The position numbers and the translations under genes were made by a program. The notes below the pieces were generated by a model, which worked only from the letters and a program-made list of their open reading frames with translations, was not told the DNA's origin and made no database searches. A stretch of 64,000 nucleotides of DNA from an uncultured Rhodospirillales bacterium (GTDB lineage: Bacteria; Pseudomonadota; Alphaproteobacteria; Azospirillales; Azospirillaceae). The DNA is taken from the NCBI GenBank assembly GCA_903927615.1, contig CAIYNU010000087.1, positions 62,001 to 126,000 of the forward strand, in the 5' to 3' direction. Shown in pieces: positions 8,899 through 18,846 of the stretch; within the stretch, counting starts at the first letter, position 1, and every line of letters starts with the position of its first letter.

Positions 8899-9333
8899 AT
8901 GCGCACATGGATTACCATCTTAGCAGGCGTTATGGCGATCACCACGACGCCTCGTGACGCGAATGCCCAGTATGTTTACTACCAAACGCAATGGACCGTG
9001 CCGATGGTTACGCCCATCGCCCAACCCGTGATGGCGCCCACCACCATGATGATGGCGGCCCCGATGGCGGCACCGGTGGTTTACACGCCGGCACCGGCCA
9101 TGAGTCTGCCGGCCCCGGTCAATAACACGCCGGTCGGCCGGCTTCAGTCGGCCTTGACGATCCTTGGTTTTTTCCAGTGCCCGATTACCGGCGAGTGGTC
9201 CGACACGACCCGGCGCGCCTTGTCCCGTTTCCTGATCGCGGTGCCCGGCAGCGTCAGAAAGCACTATGGCAATCAGGTCGCCGCCATGGCGGAAGCGGCG
9301 ACCCGTCAAGAGTTCTCGTTAATCGCGAAGTGA
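8899..9333 (+). CDS. Secreted protein with peptidoglycan-binding-like C-terminus
   Basis: A 144-residue exported protein. A signal peptide (MRTWITILAGVMAITTT to about AQ) is followed by a Met/Pro/Ala-rich linker akin to the two upstream proteins (QPVMAPTTMMMAAPMAAPVV). A compact C-terminal domain, VGRLQSALTILGFFQCPITGEWSDTTRRALSRF, has the pattern of PG_binding_1 domains (helix, G-x-G/S, W/Y, T...A). It probably tethers to peptidoglycan. The ATG at 8899 follows a GGGAG site; the track start at 8839 would bury the leader. It is third in a row of co-directional small secreted-protein genes and may share their transcript. Confidence 0.68.
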   Translation: MRTWITILAGVMAITTTPRDANAQYVYYQTQWTVPMVTPIAQPVMAPTTMMMAAPMAAPVVYTPAPAMSLPAPVNNTPVGRLQSALTILGFFQCPITGEWSDTTRRALSRFLIAVPGSVRKHYGNQVAAMAEAATRQEFSLIAK

Positions 9334-9382
9334 TGCCGGCACGCCCCCCCAATGCGCCGGGGTATCCAGCCCACCAAACCTC

Positions 9383-10066
9383 CTAGGATTTTTTGGACTG
9401 AACGGCATCTTGGGGGAGGTCCTTGCGGATGGTCGGCCCCCAAGTGCTCCAGGCCAATTCATGGAAGAAGTAAATAGTGCTGTCGATCACGGCATTGCCC
9501 AACGCCAGACCGCTGGACAGCCAAAAATTCCCGGTAAAGAACAAGCCGGTCGCGAGGACATTGGCGATGCTGACGAGCCGGTAGGTGATGGTCTTGGTCA
9601 GCGCGATACCGGTGGGGTCGGTCTGGGGATCCGGGCCGAAATCTTCCCATGCCATCTCGTGCAGATCGTATAGTGTACTTGACACCACCGCATTGAACAG
9701 GGCAATGCCGCCGCCGCCCCACAGGCTGCCCGTGTACAGGTAACCGACCACCAAGGCATCGAGAGAGGCCGCGATCCGGTAGGTAAAGGTCTTGCCCTGG
9801 CTGACCACCCAGGCCGCGACTCCTTGGCTGTGATCCGTCTGGTCCCCGGACGGATCACCAAGCACGGCGTTTGGGACGGCCGGAACTGGAAGCGTCCCGT
9901 TGTCGCCGAGGGCCGCGGGTTGGGAGCCTGCGGCAGCCGGGGCCTGGGCGAACGCCGGGGACAAAAAAGTTGCGGAAAGAAAAATCGCGGAAAGAAAAAT
10001 CGGGGGAAGAACAGCCAGTGAGAAAATAACCGTCCGACACAGAAAATCGCGCACCCACCCCTCCAT
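9383..10066 (-). CDS. Membrane protein with two DUF2061 domains
   Basis: A 227-residue protein. A hydrophobic leader (about 1-33, ending AFAQ) precedes two copies of the DUF2061 pattern: KTFTYRIAASLDALVVGYLYTG with LYDLHEMAW, and KTITYRLVSIANVLATGLFFTG with IYFFHELAW. Each unit has two short membrane helices and the family's conserved Tyr-Arg, Thr-Gly and His-Glu-x-x-Trp. DUF2061 has no known function. Duplication within one chain plus an apparent signal peptide is less usual than the single short DUF2061 proteins. The start at 10066 gives the shortest chain with an intact leader. Confidence 0.75.
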   Translation of the reverse strand: MEGWVRDFLCRTVIFSLAVLPPIFLSAIFLSATFLSPAFAQAPAAAGSQPAALGDNGTLPVPAVPNAVLGDPSGDQTDHSQGVAAWVVSQGKTFTYRIAASLDALVVGYLYTGSLWGGGGIALFNAVVSSTLYDLHEMAWEDFGPDPQTDPTGIALTKTITYRLVSIANVLATGLFFTGNFWLSSGLALGNAVIDSTIYFFHELAWSTWGPTIRKDLPQDAVQSKKS

Positions 10067-10342
10067 AAACGCTGCGCTCGCCGCCCGGTGCGAATGCACT
10101 GATCACGGCATAACAAGATGTGCGCGCCACGACAAGCGAGGAAACCGGACCCTGTGGCTCACCGAGCTTATCAGACCCGCCGGCTGACTCAACGACACCA
10201 CACAGGGTCCCGATCCTTCCGCCGCACCGGCCGATGTTGATGGATCCGGGCCGGCTGCGGACAGCCATTCGGAATCCGCAAGGACCTGGGGATGGTTGTC
10301 GGGTATACCCAGCAGGCCTTAGCCTTCAGAGAGGTTGCTGCA

Positions 10343-11398
10343 ATGCCGACCATTTTCGAACCGATGACCCTGGGCGCCCTTCATCTCCCGAATCGCCTGA
10401 TCATGGCGCCGTTAACCCGCAGCCGGGCCGGAACCTCGCGGGTCCCCAACCCGCTGATGGCGGACTATTATGTCCAGCGCGCCTCGGCCGGGTTGATCAT
10501 CAGCGAAGCGACCTCGATTACGCCCATGGGGGTCGGCTATGCCGAAACGCCCGGCATCTGGTCCGAGGATCAGGTGGAGGGCTGGAAGCTGGTCACGTCC
10601 GCCGTCCATGGTGTCGGCGGCCGGATCTTCCTGCAACTTTGGCATGTCGGGCGGATTTCTGATCCGATTTTCCTGGACGGCGCCGTGCCGGTGGCGCCCT
10701 CGGCCCTTGCGGCCGAAGGCCATGTCAGTCTGGTCCGCCCGGAACGACCCTACGTGACGCCCCGCGCCCTGACCCTGGAAGAGATTCCCGGCATTATCGC
10801 CGACTACCGCAAGGCCGCGGAAAACGCCCTGCGAGCGGGATTCGACGGGGTCGAGATTCATGGCGCCAACGGCTACCTGCTCGACCAGTTCCTGCAAGAC
10901 CACGCCAACCGCCGTACCGACGCCTACGGCGGCTCCATCGAAAACCGCGCCCGGTTAATGCTGGAGGTCACGGATGCCGCCATCGCGGTCTGGGGCGCCG
11001 ATCGGGTCGGACTGCATCTGGCGCCCCGGGGCGACCACCACAGTATGGGGGACTCGGATCCGGCCGCCACCTTCGGCCATGTCGCCCGAGAGGCGGGCAA
11101 GCGAGGTCTTGCCTTTCTCTGCACCCGGGAATCCCTGGGCGAGAACCGCCTCAGCCCGCAGTTGAAGACTGCCTTCGGCGGCCCTCTCATCGCCAATGAA
11201 GCGTTCACCAAAGCGACCGCGAACGCCGTCCTGGCAGCGGGTGAAGCCGACGCCGTGGCCTTTGGCAAGCTGTTCATTGCCAATCCCGATCTGCCCCGCC
11301 GGTTCGCCCTGGACGCGCCGTTGAACCCGCCCAAACCCGAGACCTTCTTCGCGCCCGGGCCGGTTGGCTACATCGATTACCCGACGCTTGAATCCTGA
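10343..11398 (+). CDS. Old yellow enzyme family NADH:flavin oxidoreductase (NemA-like)
   Basis: A 351-residue FMN-dependent ene-reductase of the OYE family, full length. Visible are the N-terminal barrel strand [12 protein letters not shown], the substrate-binding [14 protein letters not shown] motif with its His-x-x-Asn pair, [17 protein letters not shown], and the phosphate-binding end [19 protein letters not shown]. It reduces activated C=C bonds and nitro compounds with NAD(P)H. The ATG at 10343 has a GAGG site; the track start lies upstream. An aldo/keto reductase gene follows after 34 bases, so the two are probably co-transcribed as an electrophile or aldehyde detoxification pair. Confidence 0.9.
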   Translation: MPTIFEPMTLGALHLPNRLIMAPLTRSRAGTSRVPNPLMADYYVQRASAGLIISEATSITPMGVGYAETPGIWSEDQVEGWKLVTSAVHGVGGRIFLQLWHVGRISDPIFLDGAVPVAPSALAAEGHVSLVRPERPYVTPRALTLEEIPGIIADYRKAAENALRAGFDGVEIHGANGYLLDQFLQDHANRRTDAYGGSIENRARLMLEVTDAAIAVWGADRVGLHLAPRGDHHSMGDSDPAATFGHVAREAGKRGLAFLCTRESLGENRLSPQLKTAFGGPLIANEAFTKATANAVLAAGEADAVAFGKLFIANPDLPRRFALDAPLNPPKPETFFAPGPVGYIDYPTLES

Positions 11399-11432
11399 TC
11401 CCCTGTCCATCTCCAATCAAGGATTCCCTGTC

Positions 11433-12416
11433 ATGAAGACCCGACTTCTTGCGCCTGACCTTCCCGTCTCGGCCCTCGGCCTTGGCTGCATGGGCATGTC
11501 CGATTTTTATATCGGCGGCAGTGAAGCCGAATCCATCGCCACCATTCACCGGGCGCTTGACCGCGGCGTCAACTTTCTTGACACCGCCGACATGTACGGC
11601 TGTGGCCGCAACGAGGAGTTGGTGGGCCGGGCCATCCGTGATCATCGCCAGCGTGTGGTGCTGGCCACCAAGTTCGGCAATGTCCGCGGCGCCAACGGCG
11701 AATTTCTGGGGGTCAACGGGCGCCCCGAGTACGTCCGGCAATCCTGCGAAGGCAGTTTGCGCCGCCTGGGCGTCGAGGTGATCGATCTTTACTACCAGCA
11801 CCGTGTCGACCCCGCGACCCCCATCGAAGACACCGTCGGCGCCATGGCCGATCTGGTCCGCGACGGGAAGGTGCGCTATCTGGGCCTGTCCGAGGCGGCC
11901 CCTGCCACCGTGCGCCGGGCGGTCGCGGTCCACCCCATCGCCGCCCTGCAAACGGAATATTCCCTGTGGAGCCGCGATCCGGAAAGCGAAATTCTGCCCA
12001 CCTGCCGGTCCCTGGGCATTCGGTTTGTCGCCTACAGCCCGCTCGGCCGGGGGTTCCTCACGGGTCGCTTCCAGCGTCCCGAGGACCTTCCCGAAGACGA
12101 CTGGCGGCGGAATCATCCGCGCTTCGCCGGCCCCAATTTTGACCAGAACCTCCGTCTGCTGCATGCGGTGGAGGCGGTGGCGCGCGCCAAAGGGTGTACC
12201 CCTGCGCAGTTGGCCCTGGCCTGGGTCCTGGCTCAAGGCGACGAGATCATCCCCATTCCGGGAACCAAGCATCTGCGCTTGCTCGAGGAGAATTTGGGCG
12301 CCCTGGCGATCACGCTCAGCCTGGACGACCTCCGGCGCCTGGCCGAGGTTTTTCCGCTCGGAGCGGCCTCGGGTGAGCGTTACCACCCCCAAGCCATGCA
12401 AGCCTTGAACCGCTAG
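11433..12416 (+). CDS. Aldo/keto reductase
   Basis: A 327-residue NADPH-dependent (beta/alpha)8 aldo/keto reductase of the YajO/AKR13-like type. The catalytic tetrad is visible: Asp and Tyr in [18 protein letters not shown], Lys in LATKFG and His in YYQHRVDP. The C-terminal NADP-binding segment [19 protein letters not shown] is intact. AAGGA precedes the ATG at 11433. The likely partner is the upstream old yellow enzyme; substrates are probably small aldehydes or ketones but cannot be read from the sequence. Confidence 0.9.
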   Translation: MKTRLLAPDLPVSALGLGCMGMSDFYIGGSEAESIATIHRALDRGVNFLDTADMYGCGRNEELVGRAIRDHRQRVVLATKFGNVRGANGEFLGVNGRPEYVRQSCEGSLRRLGVEVIDLYYQHRVDPATPIEDTVGAMADLVRDGKVRYLGLSEAAPATVRRAVAVHPIAALQTEYSLWSRDPESEILPTCRSLGIRFVAYSPLGRGFLTGRFQRPEDLPEDDWRRNHPRFAGPNFDQNLRLLHAVEAVARAKGCTPAQLALAWVLAQGDEIIPIPGTKHLRLLEENLGALAITLSLDDLRRLAEVFPLGAASGERYHPQAMQALNR

Positions 12417-12576
12417 AACGACCCGGCGGGACGGCAGCCCCATATCGGGGGCAAAACACCGATGATCTTCCGTGGCCCTTCCGCCGCCACCAAGGACAAG
12501 AGGCCAGGGTCATGGCAGGCTCGGACGGGCGCACGGGCAAAAATGACGGCAGGGACATGGCGGATAACGGTGCCGG

Positions 12577-15500
12577 TCAATGTTTATTACCTGCCCTGAC
12601 CCACCGCAGGATCGTGGCCATTAACAAATCGATCTCCAATGGCTTGCTGACATGATCGTTCATCCCCACCGCCAGGCAGTTATCACGGTCTGAACTCAAA
12701 GCATTGGCGGTCATGGCCACAATCGGTAACGCCGTCAGTCCCAATTGTTTTCGGATACAAAGGGTTGTCTCATAACCATCCATCTCCGGCATCTGGATAT
12801 CCATCAGCACCAAATCGAAACGGGCGGGCGCGGCGGTCAGTATTTTCACCGCCTGGACCCCGTCAGCGGCCACTTCGACCGTGGCGCCGGCCTTTTCCAA
12901 AATCCGGCGGCCAATCATTTGGTTGATTTTATTGTCTTCCACCAGCAATAATGATAATCCGGCCACCGGTTTCCCGGTGTCCGGCTTCGGCGTCTCTGAC
13001 ACCGTCGGAATCCTGTCGCAGTCCGCTGCCAGAACCCGGTCGAACCCGACCGTAAAGTGAAAGACGCTACCCATCCCCAGGGCGCTGTCGACGGCGATTT
13101 CCCCGCCCATCAGCGTCACCAGCCGTTTGACGATGGCCAACCCCAAGCCGCTGCCGCCATAACGACGGGAGGTCCCGGACTCACCTTGGGAAAACGCCTC
13201 GAAAATATGCCGTCGCTGGTCAGCGTTGATCCCAATGCCGGTATCCCGCACCGCAAAGGTCAGGCTAACGGCACCGTCGGTGATCCGGTCCGGCCTCACC
13301 GACAGTTCAACCTTGCCCCGTCTGGTAAATTTGATGGCATTGCTTAACAAATTCATCAAAATCTGCTGCAATCGCAGGGGATCGCCGATCAGAACAAATG
13401 GCGTCTGCGGCGCCAAGGTAAACAATACCTCAAGGTCCTTGTCCCGGGCATTAGCCCTCGAGATGGTTTCCAAGGTCTTCAGCAGCTCATCCAGCCGGAA
13501 TGGAATCCTTTCCAATTCCAAGCGATCGGCCTCGATTTTGGAAAAGTCGAGGATATCGTTCAGTATTCCCAGCAAAGATTGCGCCGAGGCGCTTGCTTTG
13601 GCGATATAATCATTCTGCACTGCGGTTAATTCAGTCTGCCCGACCAGATACAGCAACCCCAAAATCGCGTTCATGGGCGTGCGGATTTCGTGACTCATGT
13701 TGGCGACGAACGCACTCTTGGCCCGGCTGGCCTGCTCGGCGGCAAGCTTGGCCTGGCGTAAATCCGCTTCGCGCCGGATGTCGGCGGTAATATCGAGGAC
13801 AATACCGATCACGCCACCAAACGAACCGTCGGCGCGATCATACGGCGCCTTGCAAGCCCGCAGGTGACGGCCTTCATCGCTCCCCCAATGCTTGATGAAA
13901 TCATAGATATCGGCGCCCCTGGTCTGGTAAACTCGCTGATCCGAGGCTCGAAATATTGCCGAAACGTCCTCAGGAACTAACTTATCGATACTAAAGCCAA
14001 TAATTTGATCCAGGGGGCGGCCAATCAAATCGGCAAAGATGCGATTCCCTCCTAGGTAAATCCCTTGTACATTTTTATAAAATACCGCCGCGGGAATTGC
14101 TTCAATCAACGATTGAAGGAACAGCACTTGATCGCGTCGGTCGTCGTCAGCCCGTTTTCGTTGGGTGATATCCCGGCCGATGGCCTGAATTTCGCTCAAG
14201 GACTGATCGGCATTGGTGATTCCACTGACCTCCCAGGAATACCAGCGCATGCCGCAGCAGCCACTGAACCGGGCCTCCACCACGCCACTATCGGGAGGGT
14301 GGGCACGCGCGGCTTCGAGGCCGTCGGCCATCGCCGCTTGGTCCTCGGGATCGACCAGGCAGGTCCACAATTGCCCGATCAGATCCGAACGTGGCACACA
14401 AACCCTGTCACAAACCGTGTTATTAACAAAGGAAATGAACCCGTTTAAATCGAAACGCACCACCATATCGACCTGCGTATCGACCAGGCCGCGATAGCGG
14501 CTCTCGCTTTCCGCCAAGGCCTGCACGGCCTGCCGACGCTCCCGCTGCTCGTAGTGAGCATTGAGAATTTGGCTGATGGCCACAATCGCGGGCTGAATGA
14601 AATCGACGATGTCCCGGTCATAACCGCCGGCACGATTGGCAAGGCCGATACTGCCGATCACCGCATCGCCACGAGACATGGGCAAGCCCAGCAAACACGC
14701 CGGCCCAGGATGACCGGGGGGAAGCCCCCACCCGGTCAGATGGTGTGCGGGATTATTGACAATCACCGGCGCCTTGGCGTCCAGGATCGCCGTATCCAGC
14801 CAATCGAACGCCGCGAACGGGTCGCCGCAGGACGCGAACGGCTCGCCCGATCTCCTGAACATCTTGTCGCCGTCGGGGCCGGCGACCACCGCCGTCTGCT
14901 GGTGACGGCTCCCGTCCGGTTGAGCCACCCATTCGGCCAGGAAACCGTACCGACTTCCGGTGAGTTTCAGGATGTCGGCCAGCGCACCTTCAAAGGCACC
15001 GTAGGAATCCGCCTCGCTGATGAATCGCGCCTGCATCCGGCTGATGCAGTCCAGGAGTTCGCGGTTGAGCGCCAGCGCCGCTTCGGCACGTCGCCGTTCG
15101 GTGATGTCGTGGACCAGGGAATACAGCAGTTGCCGGTCGTTGACCATCACCGGCCCACAATATACTTCCACATCCCGGACCTCACCCGTGGCCAGACGAT
15201 GCCGGAAATGGAAATAATCGCGCATGCCGGTCTGGGCGCGCGCCATCTCCACCGCCAGCACGTCGCCGGTCAAGATATTGATTTCACCAATATTCATCGC
15301 CGTCAGGCGGGCTTTCGACCAGCCGTAATACCGCTCGGCGGCCGAATTGACGTCGATGATCCGACCATCGACGGGATCGATCAGCAGTTCGGGAACCTTG
15401 CAGCCTTCAAACATCGCCCGATAGCGTTGCTCATGTTCATGCACCCTCCGCTCCAATGCCCGCTCCACCGAGCGCACAGTCAGGTGGGTATGAACCCGGG

Positions 15501-15876
15501 CCAGCACTTCCGCGGGCGCAAACGGCTTGCTGATAAAGTCAACGCCGCCCGACGTGAACGCCCTGACCTTGACTTCGGTATCATTGGCCGCACTGATGAA
15601 GATGATGGGAACGCTCTTGAGTGCCGGATCTGCTTTGAACTGCCGGCACACCTCGTAGCCATCCATCTCGGGCATCAGGATGTCGAGCAAGACCAGATCC
15701 GGCAGTTCCCGCCGCGCCGCCTGAAGCGCCAGGCGACCATTTCGCACCGGGCGGACCTCGTAACCTTGCTCGCGCAAGACCACCGACAACACGGTCAGAT
15801 TATCGGGGATGTCATCCACAATCAAAATGGTGCGGGTGGTCGGCAAGCCGACTGCGTCCTTGCTCTCAGAAGCCAT
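12577..15876 (-). CDS. Large hybrid sensor histidine kinase with receiver domains at both ends
   Basis: A 1,099-residue soluble-looking multidomain kinase. In order: receiver (about 15-135, phospho-acceptor D65 in [13 protein letters not shown]), PAS (150-260), GAF-like (280-440), PAS (455-575), PAS (585-700), dimerisation/phosphoacceptor domain with H729 ([17 protein letters not shown]), ATPase domain (830-945, with DTGIGI and GGSGLGLAI), and a second receiver (975-1095, D1026 in [13 protein letters not shown]). There is no membrane segment, so it senses a cytoplasmic cue or receives a phosphoryl signal through its N-terminal receiver. No output regulator lies beside it. The ATG is preceded by GGGGAG. 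Confidence 0.9.
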   Translation of the reverse strand: MASESKDAVGLPTTRTILIVDDIPDNLTVLSVVLREQGYEVRPVRNGRLALQAARRELPDLVLLDILMPEMDGYEVCRQFKADPALKSVPIIFISAANDTEVKVRAFTSGGVDFISKPFAPAEVLARVHTHLTVRSVERALERRVHEHEQRYRAMFEGCKVPELLIDPVDGRIIDVNSAAERYYGWSKARLTAMNIGEINILTGDVLAVEMARAQTGMRDYFHFRHRLATGEVRDVEVYCGPVMVNDRQLLYSLVHDITERRRAEAALALNRELLDCISRMQARFISEADSYGAFEGALADILKLTGSRYGFLAEWVAQPDGSRHQQTAVVAGPDGDKMFRRSGEPFASCGDPFAAFDWLDTAILDAKAPVIVNNPAHHLTGWGLPPGHPGPACLLGLPMSRGDAVIGSIGLANRAGGYDRDIVDFIQPAIVAISQILNAHYEQRERRQAVQALAESESRYRGLVDTQVDMVVRFDLNGFISFVNNTVCDRVCVPRSDLIGQLWTCLVDPEDQAAMADGLEAARAHPPDSGVVEARFSGCCGMRWYSWEVSGITNADQSLSEIQAIGRDITQRKRADDDRRDQVLFLQSLIEAIPAAVFYKNVQGIYLGGNRIFADLIGRPLDQIIGFSIDKLVPEDVSAIFRASDQRVYQTRGADIYDFIKHWGSDEGRHLRACKAPYDRADGSFGGVIGIVLDITADIRREADLRQAKLAAEQASRAKSAFVANMSHEIRTPMNAILGLLYLVGQTELTAVQNDYIAKASASAQSLLGILNDILDFSKIEADRLELERIPFRLDELLKTLETISRANARDKDLEVLFTLAPQTPFVLIGDPLRLQQILMNLLSNAIKFTRRGKVELSVRPDRITDGAVSLTFAVRDTGIGINADQRRHIFEAFSQGESGTSRRYGGSGLGLAIVKRLVTLMGGEIAVDSALGMGSVFHFTVGFDRVLAADCDRIPTVSETPKPDTGKPVAGLSLLLVEDNKINQMIGRRILEKAGATVEVAADGVQAVKILTAAPARFDLVLMDIQMPEMDGYETTLCIRKQLGLTALPIVAMTANALSSDRDNCLAVGMNDHVSKPLEIDLLMATILRWVRAGNKH

Positions 15877-16293
15877 CCTCCGCTCCCCACTGCGTTTCGA
15901 GGGTTTTCCAGCCGAGCCGATCCAGGGAGGCGCAAGCCTAATCGCTGCCGGTCATCCGGCCCAAACCATCCCACCCCGTTCGGTCCCGATCCGGCCGGCC
16001 GTTTCTACCCAGGATGCTTCCATCGTCATACTGTCCGGTTGACGTCCCGACCCGGCAGAACGTCCGCGCCACGGCTCATGCCGCCCCGTCGCGGTAAAAA
16101 ACCGGTAAAGATGTCATGATCATCGCGCGCCCGTATTCGTTGAAGAGTAAGCGATCGTTCCCGGTCAATTCAATAGGAATGGACGAAATTCCATATCCTA
16201 AAGACGGGGTTGACGGCCCGCGGCTCTGCCTGACCGAAAGGCCCGGCGGCAAGCCCCGGTCCCAGGGACGGGGGGGGCAAGCGGACGACGTCA
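15877..16293. other. Intergenic stretch without a recognisable gene
   Basis: This gap between the kinase start and the tRNA-Asn hairpin should hold the kinase promoter. ORFs on the track here are not protein-like. A small inverted repeat GGAAT...ATTCC is present near 16180, with no further support. Confidence 0.4.
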
Positions 16294-16326
16294 CAAGGGG
16301 TCCGGCCGAGCGAGCCGAACCCCTTG
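16294..16326 (-). terminator. Hairpin just 3' of tRNA-Asn
   Basis: Arms CAAGGGGTCCGGC and GCCGAACCCCTTG pair over 13 positions with one G-U-type mismatch around a 7-base loop. It starts eight bases beyond the tRNA CCA end on the same strand. There is no T-run, so it may terminate or protect the 3' end. Confidence 0.45.
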
Positions 16327-16333
16327 ATCGAAT

Positions 16334-16409
16334 TGGCTCCCCGGGCCGGACTCGAACCAGCGACAAGGTGGTTAACAGCCACCTGCTCTACCAACTGAGC
16401 TACCGGGGA
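16334..16409 (-). tRNA. tRNA-Asn (anticodon GTT)
   Basis: A 76-base cloverleaf including an encoded CCA. The acceptor TCCCCGG pairs with CCGGGGA and the discriminator base is G. The D-arm region is AGCTCAGTTGG, the anticodon loop CTGTTAA gives GTT, and the T-arm is GTCCGGC-type with TTCGAGTC. Confidence 0.96.
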
Positions 16410-16491
16410 TCAGTGCGCCGCCGCAGCGGCGTCGGAGGGGTGTATAGCAAACTCATCGGGATCACGCTACACCCTTTGCTAAAAAAAAACG

Positions 16492-17208
16492 TCACGATCC
16501 GTCGGCAACCGGTTCGCCGCGGAATCCGGTCGCCACCAGATAGGTTTCGCTGCTGTCGGCCCGGCTGGCGGGAGGCTTGGCGTGGCGAACCTGGGCAAAG
16601 GCACGCTTCAGCCGGTCCAGCAATTGGCGTTCCGCGCCGCCCTGAAAGAGCTTGCAAACGAAGGCGCCGCCGGGCGCCAGTACGCCGGCCGCAAAATCGT
16701 AGGCGGTCTCGGCCAAACCCATGATGCGCAGATGGTCAGTCGGCGCATGGCCGGTGGTCGGGGCGGCCATGTCGCTCAAAACCAGATCGGCCTGTCCGCC
16801 AAGCGCGGATTCCAGGCGCGAACACGCGTCAGGAGCCAGGAAATCGGTATGAAGCACCACCGCACCGGCGATCGGCGCGATTTCCAGCATGTCCAGCGCC
16901 ACCACCCGCCCCGCCGTGCGTTCGGGGGCCACACGCTGCACCGCCACCTGGGTCCAGCCGCCGGGAGCCGCGCCCAGATCGATCACGCGGGCCCCCGGTC
17001 GCAGCAGGTGGAAGCGTTCGTCCAGTTGCAGCAGTTTGAAGGCGGCCCGGGAGCGGTAGCCGCAGCGGGCGGCTTCGGCCACGTAGGGGTCATTGAGTTG
17101 GCGCTCCAGCCACAAAGTGGACGACAGCGAGCGTCGGCGGGCGGTCTTGACCCGAACCGCGGCCTGACGGCTGCCGGCAGCCGGGCCGGAGGGCTTTTTT
17201 CCAGTCAT
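16492..17208 (-). CDS. rlmE: 23S rRNA (uridine-2552-2'-O)-methyltransferase
   Basis: A 238-residue FtsJ/RlmE methyltransferase that methylates U2552 of the peptidyl-transferase A loop using SAM. Motifs are SRAAFKLLQLDERF (catalytic Lys), VIDLGAAPGGWTQVA (SAM-binding loop), DLVLSDMAAPTTGH (catalytic Asp) and GGAFVCKLFQGG (catalytic Lys). The basic N-terminal extension (about 30 residues) is usual in alphaproteobacterial RlmE. The start at 17208 is preferred; a second ATG at 17235 is possible. It lies 21-48 bases downstream of the exopolyphosphatase-like gene, a common alphaproteobacterial pairing. Confidence 0.93.
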   Translation of the reverse strand: MTGKKPSGPAAGSRQAAVRVKTARRRSLSSTLWLERQLNDPYVAEAARCGYRSRAAFKLLQLDERFHLLRPGARVIDLGAAPGGWTQVAVQRVAPERTAGRVVALDMLEIAPIAGAVVLHTDFLAPDACSRLESALGGQADLVLSDMAAPTTGHAPTDHLRIMGLAETAYDFAAGVLAPGGAFVCKLFQGGAERQLLDRLKRAFAQVRHAKPPASRADSSETYLVATGFRGEPVADGS

Positions 17209-17256
17209 GGGTATAGGTTCCCGTTGGTCTGGCAACGGGCATGGTCACCATGCCCG

Positions 17257-18369
17257 TCAGTTCAACAACCGGTCAACGAAATCGGACAGGATGCCTTCGC
17301 GCAAGCCACGATCGGCAATGCGCAGCCGCTGGAACGGCCAGACGCGGCAGATGGCCTCCAGCACCGCGCACCCCGCGATCACCAGATCCGCCCGCTCGTA
17401 ACCGATGCAAGGGTGAGCCGCACGCTGGTGGAAGTCCAGGCGAATCAGATGACGGGTAACGGCCAGGGCATGGGCGATGGTCAGATGACTACCGTCGATC
17501 AACGACCGTTCATAACGCTCCAGGCCCAAATTGACCCCCGCCAGGGTGGTCACGGTGCCCGAGGTGCCCAGTAACTGCACCCCCCCCCGGTCCACCGCGG
17601 CGCGAATGCCGTTGCGCTGCTCGAAGGGAACAATTTCTTCACGCACCGCCTCGACCATGGCCCGATAGGTGTCGTCGTCCACCTGATCGCCGCCATATTG
17701 CTCGGCCAGACTGACCACACCGTGGCGTACCGAAATCTGATCGAGCAGGCGGGGCGGCTGCCCGGGGCCGGGCAGTTCCAGCCACATGATTTCAGTGGAG
17801 CCACCTCCGATATCGAAGACCAGGGCGTTGGGCTGATTCGGATCGAGCAGCGGCGAACAGCCCACCAGCGCCAGCCGGCCTTCCTCGACGCTGGAGATGA
17901 TTTCCAGGGTGATGCCGGTTTCCTGCCCCACCAGTTCGATAAAGGCGTCGCAATTGACGGCCCGCCGGCAGGCTTCGGTGGCCACCGCCCGCACGGCGGT
18001 GGCGCCCCGGCGCTGGATCTTGGCCCCGCACACCCGAAGGGCGGCCAGGGTCCGCTCCATCGCCCGCTCCGACAGCCGGTCGCTCCGGCTCAGCCCTTCG
18101 CCCAGCCGGACGATTCGGGAAAAGGCGTCAATCACCCGGAACCCTCCGGGTTGCGCCCGGGCGATCAGCAATCGACAATTGTTAGTGCCCAGGTCAAGCG
18201 CCGCCAGCACCGGCCGAATCGCGATCGCCGCGGGCCTCCCGATGCCCCTGCCTATCTGCTCACCGAGGACCTGTGCGTCCACCCCGACTCCTCGCCTCGT
18301 CTGGTCTCGTCTGGTCTCGAGCCCGTGCCGTCGTCTGTCGCCCATCGCGCCGTGATATCGACGCCCCAT
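17257..18369 (-). CDS. ppx: Ppx/GppA family exopolyphosphatase / guanosine pentaphosphate phosphohydrolase
   Basis: An ASKHA-fold phosphatase of about 370 residues. The N-terminal phosphate-binding loop is LAALDLGTNNCRLLIA, followed by SRIVRLGEGL, a catalytic Glu region in ISSVEEGRLA, and the second loop VFDIGGGSTEIMW. This family hydrolyses polyphosphate and/or pppGpp; the short form without the HD domain is typical of alphaproteobacteria. The true start is uncertain. I prefer 18369 (GGAGGG upstream), but the first about 55 residues before the fold are Arg-rich and poorly conserved, so a later start is possible. Confidence 0.85.
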   Translation of the reverse strand: MGRRYHGAMGDRRRHGLETRRDQTRRGVGVDAQVLGEQIGRGIGRPAAIAIRPVLAALDLGTNNCRLLIARAQPGGFRVIDAFSRIVRLGEGLSRSDRLSERAMERTLAALRVCGAKIQRRGATAVRAVATEACRRAVNCDAFIELVGQETGITLEIISSVEEGRLALVGCSPLLDPNQPNALVFDIGGGSTEIMWLELPGPGQPPRLLDQISVRHGVVSLAEQYGGDQVDDDTYRAMVEAVREEIVPFEQRNGIRAAVDRGGVQLLGTSGTVTTLAGVNLGLERYERSLIDGSHLTIAHALAVTRHLIRLDFHQRAAHPCIGYERADLVIAGCAVLEAICRVWPFQRLRIADRGLREGILSDFVDRLLN

Positions 18370-18556
18370 CCGGAAGCCCGCCCTCCGGTCTCGGTGGCAA
18401 GATGCCATCCTTAACCAAGGGGTGCCAAAACAAAAGTGTAACCCGCGCCAATTTCGGCCCCGATACCCGCACACAGGGCTATCCAAACCCCGGTCGCTAT
18501 GCTACAAGCTTCCTCGCCCGCCGGGTTCGGCCGCGTCACGGCTGTTAGCCTGTGCT

Positions 18557-18630
18557 TGGGGGATCGTCTAGTGGTAGGACAGCGGACTCTGACTCCGCCA
18601 GCCTAGGTTCGAATCCTAGTCCCCCAACCA
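18557..18630 (+). tRNA. tRNA-Gln (anticodon CTG)
   Basis: 74 bases with an encoded CCA. The acceptor TGGGGGA pairs with TCCCCCA. The anticodon stem GCGGA/TCCGC holds the loop CTCTGAC (anticodon CTG). The T-arm CTAGG-TTCGAAT-CCTAG is intact. The UG start of the acceptor is typical of tRNA-Gln. A restriction/modification-like gene begins 216 bases downstream. Confidence 0.96.
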
Positions 18631-18846
18631 ACTTTGTGAATTCCGAATCCAATCCCAGTCCCTCCAGGCCGGAACTGCCCCGCGCCGGTGGACCTCACCC
18701 ACACGAGCATCCAGCCCGGCATCGTGGTGTGGGCGGTGATGTGCTCAGTTTCAATACCCCAAAAGCCCCGAAGCGCCCTGGGAATAGGAGGGCGGCAAGG
18801 TTTCGTGATAGGGACAGCCCTCGCTGTCGCCGGACGGGGTTCTGTC

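Noticed and set aside
14554-16119. 521-codon plus-strand ORF opposite the hybrid kinase
   Set aside because: Shadow of the PAS/GAF region; no recognisable fold.
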